Assembly (NCBI GenBank): GCA_031119155.1
Contig: JAVHYH010000184.1
Location: 1-6,268, forward strand
Source: Brevundimonas sp.
Lineage (GTDB): Bacteria; Pseudomonadota; Alphaproteobacteria; Caulobacterales; Caulobacteraceae
Reading direction: 5' to 3'
DNA: 6,268 nt
Shown here: in pieces, positions 5,682 through 6,268 of the stretch
Layout of the letters: the number at the start of each line of letters is the position of its first letter
Position numbering within the stretch: the first letter of the stretch is position 1
Position numbers and translations under genes: made by a program
Notes under the pieces: model-generated
Database searches by the model: none
Told to the model about the DNA's origin: nothing
The model's input: the letters and a program-made list of their open reading frames with translations, nothing else

Positions 5682-6268
5682 ATGACCGTTCGCGTCGCCA
5701 TCAATGGTTTCGGCCGCATCGGCCGCCTCGTCCTGCGTTCGATCGTCGAGCACGGTCGTCGCGACATCGAGGTCGTGGCGATCAACGATCTGGGCCCGGT
5801 GTCCACCAACGCCCACCTGCTGAAGTATGACTCGGTCCACGGCCGCTTCCCCGGCACGGTCGAGCACGGCGACGACTGGATCGACGTGGGTCTGGGCAAG
5901 ATCAAGGTGACCGCCGAGCGTGATCCGGCGAACCTGCCGCACAAGGAACTGAACGTCGACATCGCGTTCGAGTGCACCGGCATCTTCACCGCCCGTGACA
6001 AGGCCGAGGCCCACCTGAAGGCCGGCGCCAAGCGCGTGCTGATCTCGGCGCCGGGTGAGAACGCCGACAAGACCATCGTCTACAAGGTCAACCACGAGAC
6101 CCTGACCGCCGACGACATCATCGTCTCGAACGGCTCGTGCACCACCAACGCCCTGGCCCCGGTGGCCAAGGTGCTGAACGACCTGTTCGGCATCGAGCGC
6201 GGCTACATGACCACCATCCACGCCTACACCGGCGACCAGCCGACGCTGGATACGATGCACAAGGACCT
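5682..6268 (+). CDS. gap: Glyceraldehyde-3-phosphate dehydrogenase (3' end cut by window)
   Basis: Cytoplasmic glycolytic/gluconeogenic enzyme that oxidises and phosphorylates glyceraldehyde 3-phosphate to 1,3-bisphosphoglycerate with NAD. 195 complete codons are present of a usual length near 335; the frame is open at the window end. The Rossmann fold starts with INGFGRIGR (7-15); Asp36 in INDLGP is the residue that normally favours NAD over NADP. KYDSVHGRF (48-56), the ECTGIF segment (97-102) and the active-site SCTTN with catalytic Cys153 follow, then TTIHAYTGDQ with His180, the partner that activates the Cys. The active-site context reads SNGSCTTNA, where many homologues have SNASCTTNC; the catalytic Cys is kept. 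ATG at 5682 has a strong ribosome site. In many alphaproteobacteria the phosphoglycerate kinase gene follows; it would lie outside this window. Confidence 0.96.
   Translation, partial: MTVRVAINGFGRIGRLVLRSIVEHGRRDIEVVAINDLGPVSTNAHLLKYDSVHGRFPGTVEHGDDWIDVGLGKIKVTAERDPANLPHKELNVDIAFECTGIFTARDKAEAHLKAGAKRVLISAPGENADKTIVYKVNHETLTADDIIVSNGSCTTNALAPVAKVLNDLFGIERGYMTTIHAYTGDQPTLDTMHKD

Noticed and set aside
5577..6260. Minus-strand open frame of 227 codons opposite the GAPDH gene
   Set aside because: It is antisense to an unmistakable GAPDH coding region and shows the Val/Gly/Asp-rich look of a codon shadow.
1..6268. CRISPR, insertion sequence, phage, toxin-antitoxin, tRNA or rRNA content
   Set aside because: No regular repeat-spacer array, transposase or integrase motifs, RNA gene signatures or small-gene pairs were seen; nearly all bases are assigned to the six genes.

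Overview
The window is GC-rich chromosomal DNA with long antisense reading frames caused by GC-biased codon use. Gene content and protein style (an alphaproteobacterial-type GAPDH, an OmpR/EnvZ-like two-component pair, mostly weak or absent Shine-Dalgarno sequences) suggest an alphaproteobacterium, most likely of the Caulobacterales (Brevundimonas/Caulobacter type). That placement is inferred from the look of the proteins, not from a search. There is no sign of a mobile element, CRISPR array, tRNA or rRNA; the region looks like ordinary core or near-core chromosome.

Left part (1-3181), minus strand, read right to left: a four-EF-hand exported protein (3181-2477), then a secreted S41-family peptidase with a PDZ-like domain (2417-1155), then 10 bases further a second S41-family protein that is a predicted lipoprotein (start 1144, running off the window at base 1). 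The two peptidases are diverged tandem paralogues. Both lack the Lys of the CtpA-type Ser/Lys dyad but keep a Ser, a His and a Glu at matching positions, as expected for the tricorn/IRBP-like branch of S41.

Middle part (3182-5565): a 126-base divergent intergenic region with a perfect 14-base palindrome and a direct repeat spaced 21 bases. It is followed on the plus strand by an OmpR-family response regulator (3308-4024) and, overlapping it by four bases with a TTG start, a membrane sensor histidine kinase (4021-5565). The regulator probably acts on the shared intergenic region, so the EF-hand protein, and perhaps the peptidases behind it, are the first candidate targets. This would make a small envelope module: a sensor with a periplasmic domain, a likely Ca2+-binding exported protein and two exported peptidases.

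Right part (5566-6268): a 116-base leader with short phased repeats and GC-rich hairpins, a strong ribosome binding site, and the first 195 codons of a glyceraldehyde-3-phosphate dehydrogenase gene (plus strand, cut by the window end). This is central glycolysis and probably functionally unrelated to its neighbours.

I found no clearly unprecedented system. The best leads are the EF-hand/two-component divergent arrangement with its operator-like repeats, the paired S41 proteins with a non-CtpA active site, and the internally duplicated EF-hand protein.
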